Below are positions 9,863 through 20,910 of a stretch of 64,000 bases of DNA, piece by piece (within the stretch, counting starts at the first letter, position 1; the number at the start of each line of letters is the position of its first letter). Origin of the DNA: Anastrepha obliqua (Eukaryota > Arthropoda > Insecta > Diptera > Tephritidae); the NCBI RefSeq assembly GCF_027943255.1, contig NC_072897.1, positions 43,622,044 to 43,686,043 on the forward strand. The letters are read 5' to 3'. The position numbers and the translations under genes are program-made. The notes beneath the pieces are model-generated. The model was not told the origin of the DNA, did not search any database, and saw nothing but the letters and a program-made list of their open reading frames with translations.

Positions 9863-10690
9863 CAGCAAAGTACTTTCATTCAAAAAACGAGCCGCCCATA
9901 TGTCACTTGTTCTGGACGATAACAAGAGTTTATATTATATCTAAGATTGAACATATCAAATCAAAATAGTCAATATTGGAATATTTCTTACAGAAAGATT
10001 TGCCAATATTTGGTGAATTTTTAATTATGGTAATGTCGCATGGGCACGGCTCCGTATATATGTTTGCACCCATATATGTAAATATGTTTTCTAAATGCTC
10101 GACAGCCGCAGCTGTTTCGCATCAAGTGCTTGCATGAGCGTACAGTTAAATGCAGAACACAGCAACATGGAGCTTATAAAAAAGCTGTGTCGAACATTTC
10201 AATACTAAAAGAAAATTTCGAAACAATTATTTTATGTTCTCTGATAGTAGCAAATAGTTAATTAGTATAATACTTTACGTATGCAGTTCTCTAATTGATA
10301 AAAAGTGCACAGAAATACATATATGTATATATCTGCAAAGTTAGAAACTTACACTGAAATCAGAGTACAGCTTATTTGGAGGTTACTGTACATACAATTA
10401 TCCTTCGGATGAAGCCCAAAGTGCCAAATATTTAATATTGAAGAGTCTGTGAGCTGTGTAGCGATGTGCATAACAACAGGGACCAATGCTGCAAATTGTT
10501 GAACTAAAATTTTACAGTTAATATGTATTTTTATTCCTAAAATTTATTACATACTTTTCCTCTTGAACATTTAAATTCACTTATCAAATAATAATATATT
10601 ACTTCACAGTAAAGACCTAAAAAGATGTTTAAGTAAATTTTAAAGCAGTTTGGTTGACGCTTCATAGTTCATAATTTTTTTCACAATGCT
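9863..10690 (+). repeat. Dispersed repeat A, longest copy
   Basis: The left half (9863-10260) matches 33106-33455 and inverted 2975-3222. The right half (about 10261-10690) matches inverted 37680-38119, with shared blocks such as ATTAGTATAATACTTTACGT, GATGAAGCCCAAAGTGCC and TTTTCCTCTTGAACA. The two halves meet at TTAATTAG, the site where the copy at 33106 was hit by a piggyBac element. No ORF of note; element type unknown. Confidence 0.7.
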
Positions 10691-10789
10691 CTGCCTATGA
10701 ATGAGAATTTTTAGCGTATTTTTGCTGTGGCAAATGCACGCAACAGCATATGTATGCTTTTTTTTTTTGTTGAGGTGGCACAAAGCATT

Positions 10790-12190
10790 CAAAGCCGAAA
10801 AGTGTGGACCTTGTCTTTCGGTTCACGCATTAAAAACCGAAACCTTGAAAATTTGCGCTGTGTTGTTCAGCGACGTTGACCGTCTAGTATCACTTGACGG
10901 GAAGGGGAGCGGCCTATTGCCTCTTCATGAAAATCTGCGCTGTAGTTCAGCGCGACGCAGTTTGGAGATTAATATTTTTGCCACATTACATAAAGCGGAC
11001 CAATGTTCTTCTGACTCTATCATAATATCCAGCCGTAATTGGCTTCATCTTTCGAACGCAAATCGGCGATAGAAAAACAAAACATGTTCAGCGTCTTCTA
11101 CAGCTGGTGCGTTATAACAGCAGTACGGGTCGTCTTCGAGCTTAAACCTATATAAATAGGATTTAAAGCACCCATGTCCCGTCAGTATTTGGGTCAGATA
11201 GTAGTCTAGTTGTCCATTTTTACGGTTAACCCGTTTGGCTATGATGGGAATCAAACGGTACGTCCAGCGTCCGTTCAGGGACGAACTCCTTTTTTCCTGC
11301 CATGAACGCAAGTTATACTCTCTTGCTTTCTTGCGTATTGTCTGCCGTTTTGAAGTAGTTTTGTTTTTGTAAACTTCAGCATACTCTTTTGGCATTGAAT
11401 TGATTGGGAGTAGTCCTGCAATAACCATTGTCGTCGTCCGTTCTTGCGCAGCCACTTTTGTTGCAAGTTGCTTTGACTTGGTGGAGTAATGTAGCTACGA
11501 CCATAATAGCAATATCGTCAGCATACCCTATAATTTTTACCCTGGGGGTAAACTGAGACGTAAGACTCCGTCATATATAATGTTCCACAGCAAGGGGCCT
11601 AGGACTGAGCCTTGTGTTCCTTCGATTACCTTCTGCGCATTAGTTTAACCGCAGCTACAGCGTCTGTTTCAACTACATTAAGCAGCGTGGGACGCTGTTG
11701 GAAGTGGCTTGAAATCTTTCAGTTTTTTCATGATAAGCCTGTACCCGAGTCCCAAGGGTTACTATTGACTTCGTCGCATAGTTGAAGGAAACATTATCGT
11801 TTACTCCCTTTAATTGCGTTTTTCAGGGCCTTCCGTTTTTGCTTATACTGAAGCTGGTTGTCTTGGAAACTGTGCATGCCCCTAGAACATTGATAATCTC
11901 GCCTTGCTCTGTTGCACTTGCTACGCAATGCCGCAATGTCCACTGTCCACTAGTAAACGGGCTCACTGTCAGGCCTGTTGGGCCTTGTTTTAGACATGGC
12001 TGCATCGCCATGCGTTTCCAGAAGGGCTTGACCTCTTGGATTTGTTCGTGGGCCTCCCCAGTTCACAGCCCAAACAAAAAAATCACCATCTACGACCACA
12101 GGTCTATGGTCTTTAATATCTTGGGCGAGATTCTAGAGGATGCTGGTAGCTTCAGACAGAGTACAGCTCTTTGTGTTGCTGTTTTTTTTT
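10790..12190 (-). pseudogene. R1-like non-LTR retrotransposon ORF2 remnant (element A)
   Basis: On the minus strand, endonuclease residues (VVVDGD-like, then RGQALLETHG) lie near 12090-11990 and the linker ends NPWG/DSGTG near 11750. After a deletion, reverse transcriptase resumes at about 11630 with GTQGSVLGPLLWNIIYDG and the catalytic YADD near 11520. The C-terminal segment 11455-11045 carries RWTYRLIPII, LDYYLTQILTGHGCFKSYLY and a Cys-His cluster, close to the intact R1-like element at 19015-24230. It continues weakly to about 10790. Frameshifts and the internal deletion make it dead. Confidence 0.8.
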
Positions 12191-12199
12191 TGCAAGGGA

Positions 12200-14821
12200 T
12201 GTTAAAATCGGAAATGTCAGAAACATCATCAAAGGTGCCGTCACTCAGTGGTATGTGGGGCATGCTCTCACGAACCCTATCACATTCCTCCCCTCTCGGC
12301 TGATTTCACCCTGGGACTGCTAAAAACAATTTCATCATCCGTATTTATGCCTTTTAGACACACCAGGTACCGGCGTCCAGATTCCTCTCTTAATTGCGTA
12401 TAGGAGTTATACGCTGTCGATAGCATCCATTGGTTTGTCAGCAATGGGGCATGGGCAAATTGCAATATCGTTACTCGATATGACCTTGTCGTCTGTTTGG
12501 TTTCGTCAGGCTTTACCTCTCGCGTTCGTGATTGTCGGCTGTTCCTTAATACAGTCACCCTCACAGGAGATCTGTGGGCGACGAATCTGAGCATCTGTTG
12601 GGTTTTTCTAAATCGGTCGCATTCGCTTTGCTTCTGCTGTGCACTCCCATATCATTGATACAAACTGTTTTACTGCTTCCCATTTCTTTTTCGAGTTCAG
12701 CATTTGCGTTACAAGGTTATCTGGTGTGGGGACAATGCCGAGGACTTTTGCGAGCTCGAAGCGCTCTTCAAAAAATCTGGCGCAGTGCAAAGTCACGTGT
12801 TCTGCACTCTCATCTTCGCTGTGGCACTCTGGGCAGGTCGAATTATCTGCTAGATTAAAACGGTGGAGGTACGCAAGAAAGCCACAATATCCGCTGAGGA
12901 TTTCCAGTTCTAGTGTAATCGCTGATAATTTTTCCCCCTTATTAACAACAGCCTTTGCAATATCTACACCGTTCTTATAGCATCGATTGGAGATCTGGCT
13001 TTTCGGAGTCCGAAGTGGTTGTCAGAGGGTCCGCCAGGCGCTTCCAAATATTCCTGTAATCGCTCGCTTATTATGCGCTCAAAAACCTTTCCTGTACGCT
13101 GTCGGCTGGTCAGGTTGCTTACCGGACTTCGACAGAAGGACTAAGCACTATGGTTAGCAATTGGCCTGGGTATACTGTCAGGGCCCGACGCTTTGTTATG
13201 CCGACACTTTGTTATGGCTTATACGAACCAGGCTTCTCGTATACATCCAAGTGTATTCTCACAACATTATCTTCCTGTTGGAGAAAGATGGTTGCGACTA
13301 TTTTTTCTAGCAGAATGGTGCATGTTGGTTGAGAAAATTTAAAGCCTTTAACTTTTGCCATCACCACTTTTACGCGAGACCCCATGGATTGTAATCAACC
13401 CCATCAATAATTTTTTTAAAGCACTTGTTTTTACTCGCTTCAGTGGCTTTTCTTAGTTTTCGGCGTTGCCCTCGGAATTCTTCTTGAAGTTGTTGAAAAA
13501 CGGTCTTCCCCTTGCTCTCTGGTATCTCCTTCTCGACGTTTTACATATTTCTCGCAGACCTGCAGTTTCATCTGACCAGCAGTATACGGGTTATCTCCTG
13601 TTATTAGATGTGCATCTGGGCATTGCTGTATCACACGCTGCTATCAGTCGCTTCTCTATAATTTCTGCCATCATCTCTGCTGAATCGGACTCTATTTCGC
13701 TGCTTTGCCATGCTTTACCGAAGCGCTTTCGTTGAAAGACCCACGTTCCCATGCAACCTACTGGACATGGGTGTGGTGAGGTTTACTTGCAGCTATATAC
13801 AATGGCAAGATGGTCACTATGGGTGCGGATATCTTGCGCCAGTTTCCACCTAACTTTTGATGCAGTCGCAAGATCTGCATAGGCTAAATCAATAACAGAT
13901 TACAGTCTCCCATTGTCAAATGTGGGCACTCAGGGATCGTTCAGGAGTACCGTATTCATGCTTATTCGGTAGCCCTTTCCCTTGCGTTGATGTTTTTACT
14001 TCCCCATATGGTAGACCAAGCGTTGAAGGCTCCAGTTATTATTATGGGTAATTTCCGCTCAGCTCTGTTTCCATAAGTGATAGCATTCTTTCAAATTGTG
14101 CGATAGACCAGCGAGGTGGCTCGTAGTAGCTCACTAGGTAGGTGTTTTGTACCTTAACCCAGGTGAAACCCTCGTATTCTGTCGTCATCCCACATTGAGC
14201 ACTTTTGTCACCCAAATCGCAGCAAAGTTCTGTTTATCTGCCGCCCAATCACACGTGTTTTTAGGCGCTACCGGCTCCGACAACAGCATCGCATCAATCC
14301 TTTTCTACGTCACCAATTGGTCTAAGAGGCCCTGTGTCGTTTTGCAGTGTTTGATATTATGCTGCAGTAGTTTCATGGTCTTCGCGTTCTAAGAGCCTCT
14401 TGGTAAAGCGGACACTGCTTTGTGACTTTCTTCATCGTACCTTCCGCACTGTTTAGTGCGATCAGGTTCCTTGTAGGCTGTGGCAACGTGTCCATATCCC
14501 CAATATCTATAGCAGTACTTGGGGACACTACTTCCGAGACTCGAGATCTTATCCAGCCAACTCTTAGATGCCCCAAAGCTAGGGTCCTCTTAGCATCTTC
14601 TGCCAGAAGCTGTATGTAAAAGTCGTGTGTACCTCCACATGCTGCTCTGGTACTCTTTATCGCACTTTTGTCTGTTCTTTTAATATGCGCTTGCTCCACA
14701 ATGGCATCCAATAATTTGTCTGTAGAGCTTAGTTCCAATATTAGGTCTCTAATCTGCACTGGGACCACGTGGGTTCGCAGATCGACCGTAGCTACGTCCG
14801 CGAGTGTATTTCGAGCCATTG
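12200..14821 (-). pseudogene. R1-like element B: gag tail and ORF2 remnant
   Basis: The gag middle and C-terminal part runs 14819-14373 (VDLRTHVVPVQIRDLILEL, then LALGHLRVGWIRSRV), followed by an endonuclease region to about 13750 and the linker near 13700-13440. Reverse transcriptase is reduced to TGKVFERIISERLQEYLEAP and NHFGLRKARSPIDA (about 13120-12985). The C-terminal Cys-His region is at 12870-12590 (HCARFFEERFELAKVLG). The gag start lies beyond the Transib insertion at 17947. The central RT including YADD is deleted. Most of the EN region is barely recognisable. Confidence 0.75.
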
Positions 14822-15068
14822 CACAGTGGCTCCGCCATAGGACATTGGATGAAAATAGTCATGTTAAAATTATGCAACAATATTTATCTAAATGTTAGTT
14901 CATTAGTCATAGTAACTTAGAGTATAAAAGAAATTTCAACTGCACAAACAATTCACTTTTAATTGTGCCTCCAAAGTAAGAGAATTTGAAAAGTGATAGT
15001 TAGCGTGGTCTCCACTCCGTACTTACGCAGTTCCGGGAAGTGTTGTTTTTCTAAGAATTCCTGTGTTT

Positions 15069-17224
15069 ATGACCTGTTGTACAATGGAAATTCAAGTTGA
15101 AGGTATGTACGACATGTTGAGCGTTTTGTTATCTTTTTTAATTATTATTTAATAGGTTTTCAGACCGTACGAAATACGTACTTTAAAATTTGCCGTTAAT
15201 ATTTTTATAAGAAGTTTGTAAAGTTTTAACTGTATCTGTACCTATGTGTATCTATGTGTAAGATTTTGAAAAATGTGATTCTACCAAGATTGCTAATAAA
15301 GATTTTTTTTGTTTTAGGTGTAAATTTGAAGTGTTCATTTACGCGCATGCATATTCTGGACACGTGGTTATGTTACAATAGTATTAATAATGATGTTGAT
15401 AGATGTCGCCACGTACTGAAGAACATAATTCAAGCTTTACCAAACTCTGAGAATTTAACCTTAGAAGACGTTGAAAATCGTGTTTCTTGGATCTGTTCAC
15501 GGATTTCTCGATACTGGAAAAAAGTGCAAAGATCAAAAACAAGGCTGATTGCCAAGTACAGTAATTGGTTAACTGAAACCGAATTATGTGTGTTGAAAAA
15601 GCGGGAGTCGGGCGAGGTGACAAACTCTACGAATCCTTCTCCGAGCGAACACAGGCAGGGACACAGAAAAGATTTTGAGGATTACAGCAAGAGGACAAAA
15701 CGTCGCAGGTTATCCGATCTAGCTAATGTTGATAGTTCCGTTATTCATGCAATACTAAGTAATTCAAAGCAATCAAATTCAAATTCTTTAGAACTCAATA
15801 CGGACGAAGTTTTGTCTCTATTTAATGTGGCAAAACTCACCAAACATCAGTATTTGTTATTAAGAGACTTTATTCATTCAAAATTGCCTAACGATTTACC
15901 ATCTTATAAAAAAGCTCTTGACGCAAAAAAACGGTGTTACCCAACAGGAATTGGCGTTACAGAATCATCTGCCGAAATTAATTTACAATGTTTGTTGGAC
16001 CACACATGTTCTCGAATTCTCGAATCTCAAAAAACAGTGTTGGTAAATATATCTGAATCAAGTTGCACTGAGTATGAATTAGTAGGTAAATTGGGGTTTC
16101 GATGGCAGCACTGGACATAGCGAATACAAGCAAAGTTTTTCTGATCCAAGAACGGAAGATGGAAGTTTAATTGTTACATCTTATGTACCCTTGAAATTAA
16201 TTTGTAAATCGATTACCTCTGACCCAGATAAGATAATTTGGAAAAACCCTCGCCTATCGTCCACAAGGTTTTGTCGGCCTATGCGTTTTCAATTTGCTAA
16301 AGAAACTAAAGCTCTTTGAGTTCAAGAAGAAGAGTATTTTAAAAAAGCTATTAGTGACTTGAATCCGACTGTTGTTAAAATCGATAACCATAGTTATAAA
16401 GTAAGTCATTCTTTACAATTAACTATGGTTGATGGTAAAGTGTGCTGTGCTCTTAGTGACTCATCTACGAGAAAATGTTATATTTGTGGTGCGACACCTA
16501 AAGAAATGAATGACTTAGAAAAGTGTAGAAACAAACAAGTAAACTCAAGTAGATTTGAATTTGGTTTATCACCCCTGCATTCTTGGATTAGATTTTTTGA
16601 ATACTCTATTCATGTTTCTTATAGAATCGAATTTAAAAGGTGGCAAGCACGTTCATCTGAGGAAAAAGCACTTTTAGCTAAGAGAAAGGAATTTGTTCAG
16701 AGGGAGTTTAGAGACAATTAGGCTTGATAGTTGACAAACCTCGATGTGGAGGAAGTGGCACCTCTAATGATGGAAATACAGCACGAACATTTTTCCTTCA
16801 TTCAACTATATCATCCGAAATCACAGGAATAGACAAACACGTTATAGACAGATGTAGTTATCTCCTACAATGTCTTTCATCTGCTTTTAAAACTAATTCG
16901 AATAAATTCAAAATATACGCACTAGACACTGCTAAAATTCTAGTTAGTAAATATTCATGGTATAATTTACCTGCATCAGTTCATGAAATGCTCATTCATG
17001 GGTCGGAGGTAATCGATCATTGTTTATTATCAATTGGAGAATTATCAGAGGAGGCAGCTGAATCATGTAATAAATTAGTGAAACAATTCAGACGTGACAA
17101 TACCAGAAAGCACTCAAGAACTGTAACTAATACGGATCTTTTGCACAGGCTTCTTCTTAATTCCGATCCATTTATATCTATATTAGTATACGAAAATTAC
17201 GATGCAAAAAGAAATCTATGATGT
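15069..17224 (+). pseudogene. Transib transposase (RAG1 core homologue), broken
   Basis: Exon 1 begins at ATG 15069 or the in-frame ATG 15084; exon 2 starts at 15318. Homology to Transib and the RAG1 core is clear. GFDGSTGHSEY carries the first catalytic Asp (codon at 16101). KCYICGATPKEMNDL near 16475 is the zinc-binding pair shared with RAG1, and GLSPLHSWIRFFEY follows. KPRCGGSGTSNDGNTARTFF lies at 16737-16796, and LSEEAAESCNKLVKQFRR near 17050 holds the catalytic Glu (codon at 17060). The second acid I could not place securely. Lesions: an extra base near 16093, TGA at 16317-16319, and a frame change near 16718. The end is YENYDAKRNL at 17219. No RAG2-like gene is present. Confidence 0.92.
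15103..15317 (+). other. Predicted intron of the Transib transposase gene
   Basis: A strong donor GTATGT follows GTTGAAG at 15102 and the acceptor TTTTTTTTGTTTTAG ends at 15317. Joining keeps the reading frame between the short first exon and the long second exon. Both signals fit insect introns; there is no RNA evidence. Confidence 0.6.
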
Positions 17225-17602
17225 CAAGAGAAGTGTTAGATTTATTGAGTTAAAAGTTTTGTATTTCTAAGTACATTAACTTTTTGGGAAGTGAATATTT
17301 TATTGTTTTCATAAATTAGAATAAGTTAACTGGCATCAAAGTATACTTTATGCTCATCCTTTCGGAATTTAATGTTTTTTTCTATTATTGTTTATAATTT
17401 AAGATTTATCCAAAACTTTAAACGAAACAAAAAAATTTTGTATAAAAAATGTGTGTACCTAATTTTCCTTTGACTTTTTATATTAATTATATATTACTTT
17501 ATTATATATTATAATTATTATATCTTATATATATTCTTATTATATATATATTACTTTTTATATGTCTTAATGTTTTTTTAACAAATAAAAACATTTCTCA
17601 AC

Positions 17603-17947
17603 TTAAAAACGTACTAAAAAGTCATTTATCACGCCAAAAGTTCTTATGACCGCTCTTCCTACGCGGCGGGACCACCGTGCACTTCGGCGCTTTAACTGTA
17701 TAAGGAGTCGCCCTTTCTGTGTTGGCCGAATCGTTCTCACCTCCTCGCTAAATTCCTTGAGCTCGGAGTTGGACTTTACTGCCTTCAATATGTCCGCGTA
17801 GGAAATACCGTCAGACTTTTTTGCGATTAAAAAGGCATCTGCCCTTGGATGTATTGCTATTCCTTTTTTATCCTTCTTCTGCCTGTGAACTTTCGTCCAC
17901 TCCTGCTCCTTTTGCGTTGGCCTTAACAATTGCTCTTGTTTCCCCAT
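17603..17947 (-). pseudogene. R1-like element B gag, N-terminal half
   Basis: HPRADAFLIAKKSDGISYAD and VRTIRPTQKGRLLIQLK match the gag of the intact R1-like element at about 20194-20350 (RPDAFIISNKGEGSYADIL, TKIRKTQKGEMLFQLK). The real gag sequence ends at about 17680 where the Transib right end begins; the remaining codons read into the transposon. The other side of the same gag resumes at 14819 on the minus strand. Confidence 0.8.
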
Positions 17948-17999
17948 TGAGGCTGCAGGTCTCCTTTTATTTACTTTATGTGGCTATGACATGGCACCG

Positions 18000-18560
18000 T
18001 CTTGCTCATGGGAACAGTATTATATATGATGTCTTTTGCTTCGCTTCGACTTGCATAAGTAGCTCCATGTGCCAGCGCTTAGTTATGCTGCACCGTTTTT
18101 TGATATCGCCATGCATGTTCTGGCGCGGTTCACAGACAGAGTTAAGCTGGGTGGTAGGTGGCAGCTATAGACGTATGTATCTTCAACACGCGCTCGTACA
18201 AATCTGCGGGCTGCATTCACGCTCGTAAGTCGGGAGCTACTTGTCCTTGACTTGACAGTAATATCAGAGGCCCAGCCATTGTCTCTTGGCTTTTATAGAG
18301 TTCACTGAATATAGCAACATCTATATTGAGTTCCCATATAGACTGCATGAGTAGGTCTTGAGCGCCTTCACATTGGTTAAGGTTGGTTTTGCAAGATCTT
18401 CATTTCTGTCGTATTTCTTTCAGAGCTCTCTGCTATTGTGAGCACTTGCTTCTGGTCATCGCCTGTCCTGTGTCCCTTACATATTTCTTCCTGCCGCATA
18501 TGCATGTAAAGGGTTTTTAAATTGGCGCGGGTCGATTTTGGCGCCCTGTGGCAGCCATTT
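18000..18560 (-). pseudogene. R1-like element C: gag/ORF2 junction fragment
   Basis: On the minus strand, after a stretch with Cys residues near 18550-18400, NQCEGAQDLLMQSIWELNID followed by VAIFSELYKSQ (about 18380-18290) matches the start of the endonuclease in the intact element at 20937-21020. It decays before 18000, upstream of element B's gag, so it is a third, separate R1-like copy in the same orientation. Confidence 0.65.
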
Positions 18561-19014
18561 TGTTTTGGTGACATCTGTCAAATCTTTTGTTTATTATTCA
18601 GTTGTTTATGCCAAATCATCATGGCAAGTGACACGATTGAAAGCACGTTCAAGTTTGGAAGAGAACCCCAGTTTTGGGCGAAACATCATCTTTAGTGACG
18701 AGACGCATTTTTGGATGAATGGCTGTGTTAACAAACAAAATTGCCGTATATGGGACGACACCAATCCACATGAGGTTCACCAGGTGATAATGCATCCTCA
18801 AAAAGTTACCGTTTGGTGTGGATTTCGGGCCGGCGGCGTCATTGGTCCGTACTTTTTTGACAACGACGTTGGTGAGGCGGTCACCGTCAACAGCGAGCGC
18901 TACACAACGATGATAACCAATTTCTTATGGCCCATATTGAACCACATGGACGTGGTTCCAGCAGGAGGTCGCTACGTGCCACACAGCAAACGCCACGATT
19001 GACATTCTACATGA
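18561..19014 (+). pseudogene. Mariner-like transposase, 5' piece
   Basis: NIIFSDETHFWMNGCVNKQN (first catalytic Asp), KVTVWCGFRAGGVIGPYFF and the region around 18960 with WFQQ and ATCHTANATIDIL match the mariner-type enzyme at 55623-56336. The helix-turn-helix N-terminus is missing. A one-base frame change lies near 18955, and the second catalytic position reads Glu-Val where the other copy has Asp-Gly. The gene is cut at 18995-19014 by the R1-like insertion and resumes at 24231 after the 20-bp target duplication. Confidence 0.88.
18995..19014 (+). repeat. Left target-site duplication of the R1-like insertion
   Basis: ACGATTGACATTCTACATGA here and ACGATTGACATTCTGCATGA at 24231-24250 differ by one base and bracket the retrotransposon exactly. 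The bases belong to the interrupted mariner gene. Confidence 0.93.
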
Positions 19015-19242
19015 TACATACAACTGGATTTGTCAAGTGTAGACGTGTTGTCGGACAGCTCGTCAAAAGTGCCAAATATAGTGAAATTAAAAAAACGAAT
19101 TTTTAACCGAAAGTGGAAACAACGCTCATAACCACTGTAGCAGTCGATCGCGCACTGGAAGTGGGCGATTCTGCTCCTACAGGTGAGTCTTTTTCGCTTC
19201 TTGGGCTGGAAACTTTGTTTTGTTTTTGAGCGAGATAAGCAA

Positions 19243-19410
19243 AAGTGAACAAGTGGAAAAAAGAGAGAAGTAGCAAAACTAAAAAATTTAAACAGCTACG
19301 TTGATAGCGGGTGAGTTCAGCAAAGTGGTTTGTTCTTGTACAGTGAACAAGTGAAAATAGAGAACATTGAGAGAATAGCAGAAAAACAAACATCTAAACA
19401 GCTACGTTGA
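19243..19410 (+). promoter_or_regulatory. Tandem duplication in the retrotransposon 5' UTR
   Basis: Two diverged units (19243-19304 and 19342-19410) share AGTGAACAAGTG at the start and AAACAGCTACGTTGA at the end. Repeated 5' leaders in non-LTR elements often hold internal promoter modules, so a promoter role is plausible but inferred only from position. Confidence 0.45.
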
Positions 19411-19425
19411 GTACGGTTCAGTGCG

Positions 19426-20910
19426 GTGAGCTTCATCCCAAAAGGTGTAAGTGCAATGGAGAATGTGAATCCGTTTATGCGTTGCTCCAAAACAGCGAGA
19501 TCACCCGAGCGCACAACCTCACCACACGTTGTCAAATCTGTTACTGGTAGCTTAGAAGGAGGTGATAAGCAGACGATGGATAGCGGTTCCCCTGTGAAGC
19601 AACGGGAAACATTAAGTGAGTCGCTCTTTCTCCCTGCATTCGCCTCTCCGGCTAATGGCGACGCTCTTACCATGCTGGGAGCAAAGATAGAAGAGCTAGC
19701 AAAAATGATGGTACTGCAGAGACATGTAAATCAACAGATGAGAGGTGTTGTCTCATCAATCTCTGCATTACACAAAAAAGTAAAGCAAGAGCAGAATAAA
19801 TTAGCTACGCATAATAAAGCCAAATCAGGTGTCGAGAAGGCCACTCAAACACCTTTTGCAGAAAATGCTAAAGCCAATGGGAAGAGGACAAGGGGTCAAT
19901 ATAGAGGGAATTCCTCTCCAGAAAATTCCCCGCAGCCAATAGGAAAGCGTACGAGAAGCATTTCACTTAGTGTGCAGGCTTCACATTTGGAGGGCACATG
20001 CAAGCAAGGAACCAATGATAGGCTGCCAAGAGGAAATAAACCCACATCCAATGAGAATGAAGGGTGGGTAGAAGTACGTCGAGCTAAGCGTCGCACAACA
20101 CCTATGCAGACTTTGGCAGCGGCAGAAAGCAGAAGCGGCGGTACCTTCTCGGAGATAGTGCGTCAAGGGGGCGAAAAGCAGCGAATTAGGGCCAGACCAG
20201 ACGCTTTTATTATTTCTAATAAAGGCGAGGGGTCTTATGCGGACATTCTCCGTGTAATTAAATCGGAGCCAAGCCTCTCACAACTCGGCGATATGGTGAC
20301 AAAAATTAGGAAAACGCAAAAAGGTGAAATGTTATTCCAACTAAAAACGCGGGGCGAGGCAGACAATGTGCAATACCAGGGCTTGGTAGAAAAAGTTCTT
20401 GGCGATAAAGCCGAAGTTAGAGTTCTGACTCATGAATTAACAATAGAGTGCAGGGATCTTGATGAAGTGTCTAAAAGGGAAGATGTAGTACAAGCCATAG
20501 TAGATCAATTCAATTTACCAAACATCAACGTAGCGGCAGTGAAAAGTTTACGTAAATCATACGGGAATACGCAAATAGCGACACTAAATCTTCCGGTAAG
20601 CGCTGCAAATTTGCTCCTTTCTAAAGGGAAATTGGAAGTTGGATGGGTGGTCTGCCGCCTGCGGAGGATTATTCATCCAACGCGATGTTTCCGTTGTCTA
20701 GATTTTGGCCATATATCGAAAAACTGTACGAATTGTGATAGATCCAAGATGTGTAGGAGATGCGGAAATGAAGGACATGTAGCAAAAGACTGCACAAATG
20801 CACCAAAATGTCTTCTATGTCAACTAGCCAAGGAAGAGCTATCCGACCACATATCTGGTAGTAGCAGGTGTCCAGCCTACAAAAGAGCTTTAGCCAAAGC
20901 ATCAACATGA
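19426..20910 (+). CDS. ORF1 (gag-like nucleocapsid protein), intact 494 aa
   Basis: Open reading frame with no lesion. The first possible start is at 19426, with another ATG at 19456. The middle region (about residues 120-230) is basic and polar. RPDAFIISNKGEGSYADIL starts the conserved gag domain near residue 257, and VLTHELTIECRDLDEVSKRE lies near residue 335. Three zinc knuckles close the protein: CFRCLDFGHISKNC, CRRCGNEGHVAKDC and the short CLLC motif (20689-20835). It binds element RNA to form the ribonucleoprotein in this class. Its stop overlaps the ORF2 start (ATGA at 20907-20910), a common coupling arrangement. Confidence 0.92.
   Translation: MSFIPKGVSAMENVNPFMRCSKTARSPERTTSPHVVKSVTGSLEGGDKQTMDSGSPVKQRETLSESLFLPAFASPANGDALTMLGAKIEELAKMMVLQRHVNQQMRGVVSSISALHKKVKQEQNKLATHNKAKSGVEKATQTPFAENAKANGKRTRGQYRGNSSPENSPQPIGKRTRSISLSVQASHLEGTCKQGTNDRLPRGNKPTSNENEGWVEVRRAKRRTTPMQTLAAAESRSGGTFSEIVRQGGEKQRIRARPDAFIISNKGEGSYADILRVIKSEPSLSQLGDMVTKIRKTQKGEMLFQLKTRGEADNVQYQGLVEKVLGDKAEVRVLTHELTIECRDLDEVSKREDVVQAIVDQFNLPNINVAAVKSLRKSYGNTQIATLNLPVSAANLLLSKGKLEVGWVVCRLRRIIHPTRCFRCLDFGHISKNCTNCDRSKMCRRCGNEGHVAKDCTNAPKCLLCQLAKEELSDHISGSSRCPAYKRALAKAST

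Larger units (their letters stand above)
14822..17679 (+). mobile_element. Transib transposon (RAG1-related), decayed, inside R1-like gag
   Basis: The left end CACAGTGGCTCCGCCATAGG and the inverted right end CACGGTGGTCCCGCCGCGTA form diverged TIRs that start with a RAG-heptamer-like CACRGTG, as in Transib families. Flanking 5-mers are CATTG (14817-14821) and CACTT (17680-17684), matching at three of five positions, so the expected 5-bp duplication is at best eroded. The insertion splits gag of R1-like element B: QLKRRSA lies just right of it and the MARNTLADVA segment just left. At 2858 bp its length is usual for Transib. It encodes a recognisable transposase with an intron. Confidence 0.9.

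Noticed and set aside
11782..12303. A 173-codon open frame on the plus strand
   Set aside because: It is antisense to the R1-like endonuclease/linker remnant, has no motif and does not resemble a known protein.
14822..14870. A full recombination signal (heptamer, spacer, nonamer) at the Transib left end
   Set aside because: The heptamer matches but neither 12 nor 23 bases later is there a convincing nonamer; only heptamer-like similarity is claimed.
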